In this document: positions 1 to 64,000 of the stretch, piece by piece | Layout of the letters: each line of letters begins with the position of its first letter | How positions within the stretch are numbered: position 1 is the stretch's first letter | Assembly (NCBI GenBank): GCA_051294375.1 | Contig: CM119266.1 | Span: forward strand, 20,686,780 to 20,750,779 | DNA: 64,000 nt | From: Paraspadella gotoi | Taxonomy: Eukaryota > Chaetognatha | Direction: 5' to 3' | Notes under the pieces: model-generated | Told to the model about the DNA's origin: nothing | Seen by the model: the letters and a program-made list of their open reading frames with translations, nothing else | Databases searched by the model: none | Position numbers and translations under genes: made by a program

Positions 1-39140
<39,140 letters not shown>

Positions 39141-39621
39141 TGTGTTAAGTGTTTTATTTCTTTTTAATTGGAAATTCAAACTTTTTCAGTATGTTGAATA
39201 GCTAGAAACCGATTTTTTTCCCGCTATTTTTAATCGTAAATTTGAGATTAAATTCAACCGATGGTTACCGCTAAAGGAACTATTAAGTTAATAACTCGAC
39301 TTATCTAAAAAACATGTGTTTTTAAAACCTTAAAATTCGACTCGTCCAGTAGTAAACGGTCCAATTAATTCTCATTCGTCGCGCCTTCTTCTTTGAACCA
39401 CCTTTCGTGTTCCTCGGGGCGGATCGCGAAAACTGGTTTTTTTCGTCGAATCTGAACATTTTAAATCCACTGTCGTCATCTGGTACATAAACGACTCGTC
39501 TTATCAGATTTTCGAATTTGAAAGGTTTACGCGACCCGACTAAGACTAAGAAAACAGAAAACAAAACAAAAAAAATCAAGCGAAACCGAAAGGAAGAAAA
39601 ATTCCTCTTTTTCACTCGGTC
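39141..39621. promoter_or_regulatory. Shared 5' region between VPS13 and the small tail-anchored gene
   Basis: The two start codons face away from each other with 481 bp between them, so a shared or bidirectional promoter is likely. I see no clear TATA box or motif, and the open frames across this stretch look non-coding. Confidence 0.4.
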
Positions 39622-40309
39622 ATGGTGGCCTTTCTGACAGCTTGTAATGACGCCCGACGCGCTATCGCTCAGGAGACGCTTCTTCTCCTGACTCAACTAG
39701 AGCTTCTCCTTCTTTTCTCACGACGAGATCGTTTCGAACCCATGTCGCTGCAAGAGACGAGGCTGTGGGCGACGCGGTATTCCGAGGGGCGGGCTCTTAT
39801 GCGTATGCTAAAGGATGACGAGATGCTCTTCCAGAAAAATCATGTCCAAATCATTCGTTGGGAATTGAAGAGGACGAGGCTTTTGATGCAAAGGAAGGAC
39901 GTCGCGGAAAAGCTCGCCAGATTAAACGGGGAAGACTCGGGGAAGACCGAGGATAAAGTCTGTCCAAAACGTGCAAGGTGCCCAATGTCTAATTTGATTT
40001 CTTTTTGTGCTTTTTTACGACTCCTGTCCTTAATATAATTAAATATACAATTTTATCTATCCATTCCCCTTCAGATCTAAATCTCTCTCGAATCTCACGG
40101 ACGTTTGCCAAACCGACGACGGCTTCTGGGTTCATTCAGTGAATGGAATCACCAAGTTAGCTAGGACCACTTTCAAATTTACCTCGAAGCCTTCAGTTTC
40201 AAAAGTTAAAATATACAAATCGACTTTCAAATCGGTTTTGAAATTAACACTTGTGTCTTTGTTATTTTATTTTTCACATTTATTCTATACAATACAATTT
40301 AAAATATAA
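39622..40309 (+). CDS. Small tail-anchored protein, family not recognised (196 aa)
   Basis: Two exons, 39,622-39,977 and 40,075-40,309, join in phase across a 97-bp intron (donor AAG|GTGCCC, acceptor CCCTTCAG). The product is about 196 residues. The first 30 residues form a hydrophobic helix-like stretch rich in Leu; residues 40-105 are a charged helical region (RLWATRYSEGRALMRMLKDD); the last 25 residues are a hydrophobic segment (LKLTLVSLLFYFSHLFYTI) followed by a short tail, as in a tail-anchored membrane protein. I do not recognise the family. It is head-to-head with VPS13 (481 bp between starts) and convergent with the WD-repeat gene whose stop lies at 40,463. Confidence 0.65.
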
Positions 40310-40462
40310 CAAACTCATTACTTTCCCCCAAAAAATGGTTAATTGATAGTGAAAAAAAATGACGAGTACATAGGTATACATACATATGTAAATTGTAATA
40401 CAACTTTATTGCCAAACCCAATAAATACGAAAAGAACATTTTAAAAAACTAAGCCAAGAACA

Positions 40463-63239
<22,777 letters not shown>

Positions 63240-63694
63240 TCAATTTAATTCGATCCAATTTTCGAAATTTTTTTTATATAATGATGTTTAGAAACTGAGC
63301 CGAAAATTAAAAAGTTATAACTCGAATATTGATAAATTTATCATAATATTTGGAAGTCGTAATCCTCAATAAAAGTAATGATTTAGCGTCATAAATGATC
63401 TCTATGACGACAAAAGTCGTTGTCTTTTGTTTTTCCTCTTCTTCCCGACATCTGGAAGGAAATCAAGAAAACCCGCCTTAATGAATAAACGACGACTGAG
63501 TCTCTCTCCTTTCAAGACGCCCATATTTTCACATATGGAGCAACAAATGTTAGTTTTTTCCTTCGAATTTTTGTTGTTTGCTAATTTTTAAACATTTATT
63601 TTTCTCTCGAAATGTTGTGGTCCCCGTTTCTAAGGTTTTTCTTTCTTTTAGAAACAGAAAGGGCGGGGTTTTGTCTCGAACACCTTGATTGAAA
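63240..63694. promoter_or_regulatory. Shared 5' region between the WDR87/97-like gene and CCDC47
   Basis: The start codons are divergent with 455 bp between them. The stretch is AT-rich on the left and contains a pyrimidine-rich block (63,415-63,445) that may lie near transcription starts. No core promoter motif is clear. Confidence 0.4.
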
Positions 63695-64000
63695 ATGTCG
63701 ATGCGATGGCATTTATGCGTCCTCCTTGCCTTTTTCGTGACTATTGGATCGTGCCAAAAGGGTGCCGCTTTCGAGGACAACGAATTTGCGGAATTTGAGG
63801 ACGTCGGAGATGCTCCAGCTGATTTTGAAGACTCGCCAGAACCCAAGGACAGGTAGTTAATTTGGTTATTCGAACATAGATTAGTTGATCTTATTTTGGA
63901 TGTCCTTCTCAGGATGGACGAATTCGAGGAGATGGAAGAACCCCGTGAAGACGCCGCCGATAAACCCGCACCAGGTCCAGAAGACGAAGAGGAGGAGGAG
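63695..64000 (+). CDS. CCDC47: CCDC47 (calumin) orthologue, first exons, cut by the window edge
   Basis: Exon 1 runs from the ATG at 63,695 to 63,852 and exon 2 from 63,913 past position 64,000. The product starts with a signal peptide (MSMRWHLCVLLAFFVTIGSC) and continues with an acidic luminal segment that includes DNEFAEFEDV, close to the motif after the signal peptide of animal CCDC47. CCDC47 is an endoplasmic reticulum membrane protein of the PAT/multipass translocon that helps insert multi-spanning proteins; that role is from the family. It is head-to-head with the WDR87/97-like gene, 455 bp between start codons. Only about 80 residues are visible, so the call rests on the N-terminal motif. 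Confidence 0.8.

Overview
This window comes from an animal nuclear genome, most likely an invertebrate. Genes have many spliced exons on both strands, host genes of 20-40 kb, orthologues of widely conserved animal proteins, long (GA)n/(CT)n microsatellites and short non-autonomous mobile elements. I cannot name the species. There are no bacterial operons, CRISPR arrays or rRNA, and I recognised no tRNA.

Layout. (1) Positions 1-39,140, minus strand: one giant gene for a VPS13A/C-type bridge-like lipid transfer protein. Its start is at 39,140 and its 3' end lies beyond position 1. Forty exons from 39,140 down to 15,619 were placed; the rest (1-9,962) is recognisable only in broken reading frames. 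(2) 18,161-19,582, plus strand: a secreted protein with two lectin-like domains, complete in six exons, inside a VPS13 intron. (3) 39,622-40,309, plus strand: a small tail-anchored protein of unknown family, head-to-head with VPS13. (4) 40,463-63,239, minus strand: a second giant gene, with an N-terminal WD-repeat region, a charged coiled-coil middle and helical-repeat-like C-terminal exons, resembling WDR87/WDR97. (5) Plus-strand genes inside its introns: an unrecognised 605-residue acidic protein (50,139-53,035), a short Cys-rich protein (56,175-56,881) and a BACK-Kelch protein without a visible BTB domain (57,338-61,188). (6) 63,695 to the right edge, plus strand: the first exons of a CCDC47 (calumin) orthologue.

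Two points govern how to read the window. First, a run of N (10,549-10,573) is followed by about 4.1 kb that is repeated almost base for base 4,775 bp further on (about 10,580-14,737 versus 15,355-19,487). The left copy differs mostly by single-base insertions and deletions and has broken frames; the right copy is clean. I read the left copy as an assembly artefact from uncorrected sequence. The same type of error explains the broken VPS13 frames in 1-9,962. Second, the reading phase of neighbouring exons requires several GC-AG introns.

Mobile DNA includes a 140-253 bp family bounded by TG...CA with a small hairpin at each end and 5-6 bp target duplications, a 642-bp palindromic element with an exact 8-bp target duplication, and a 39-bp-arm hairpin carrying a hammerhead-like core. 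No single pathway links the genes. The recurring feature is architecture: two very large minus-strand host genes carrying four small plus-strand genes in their introns.
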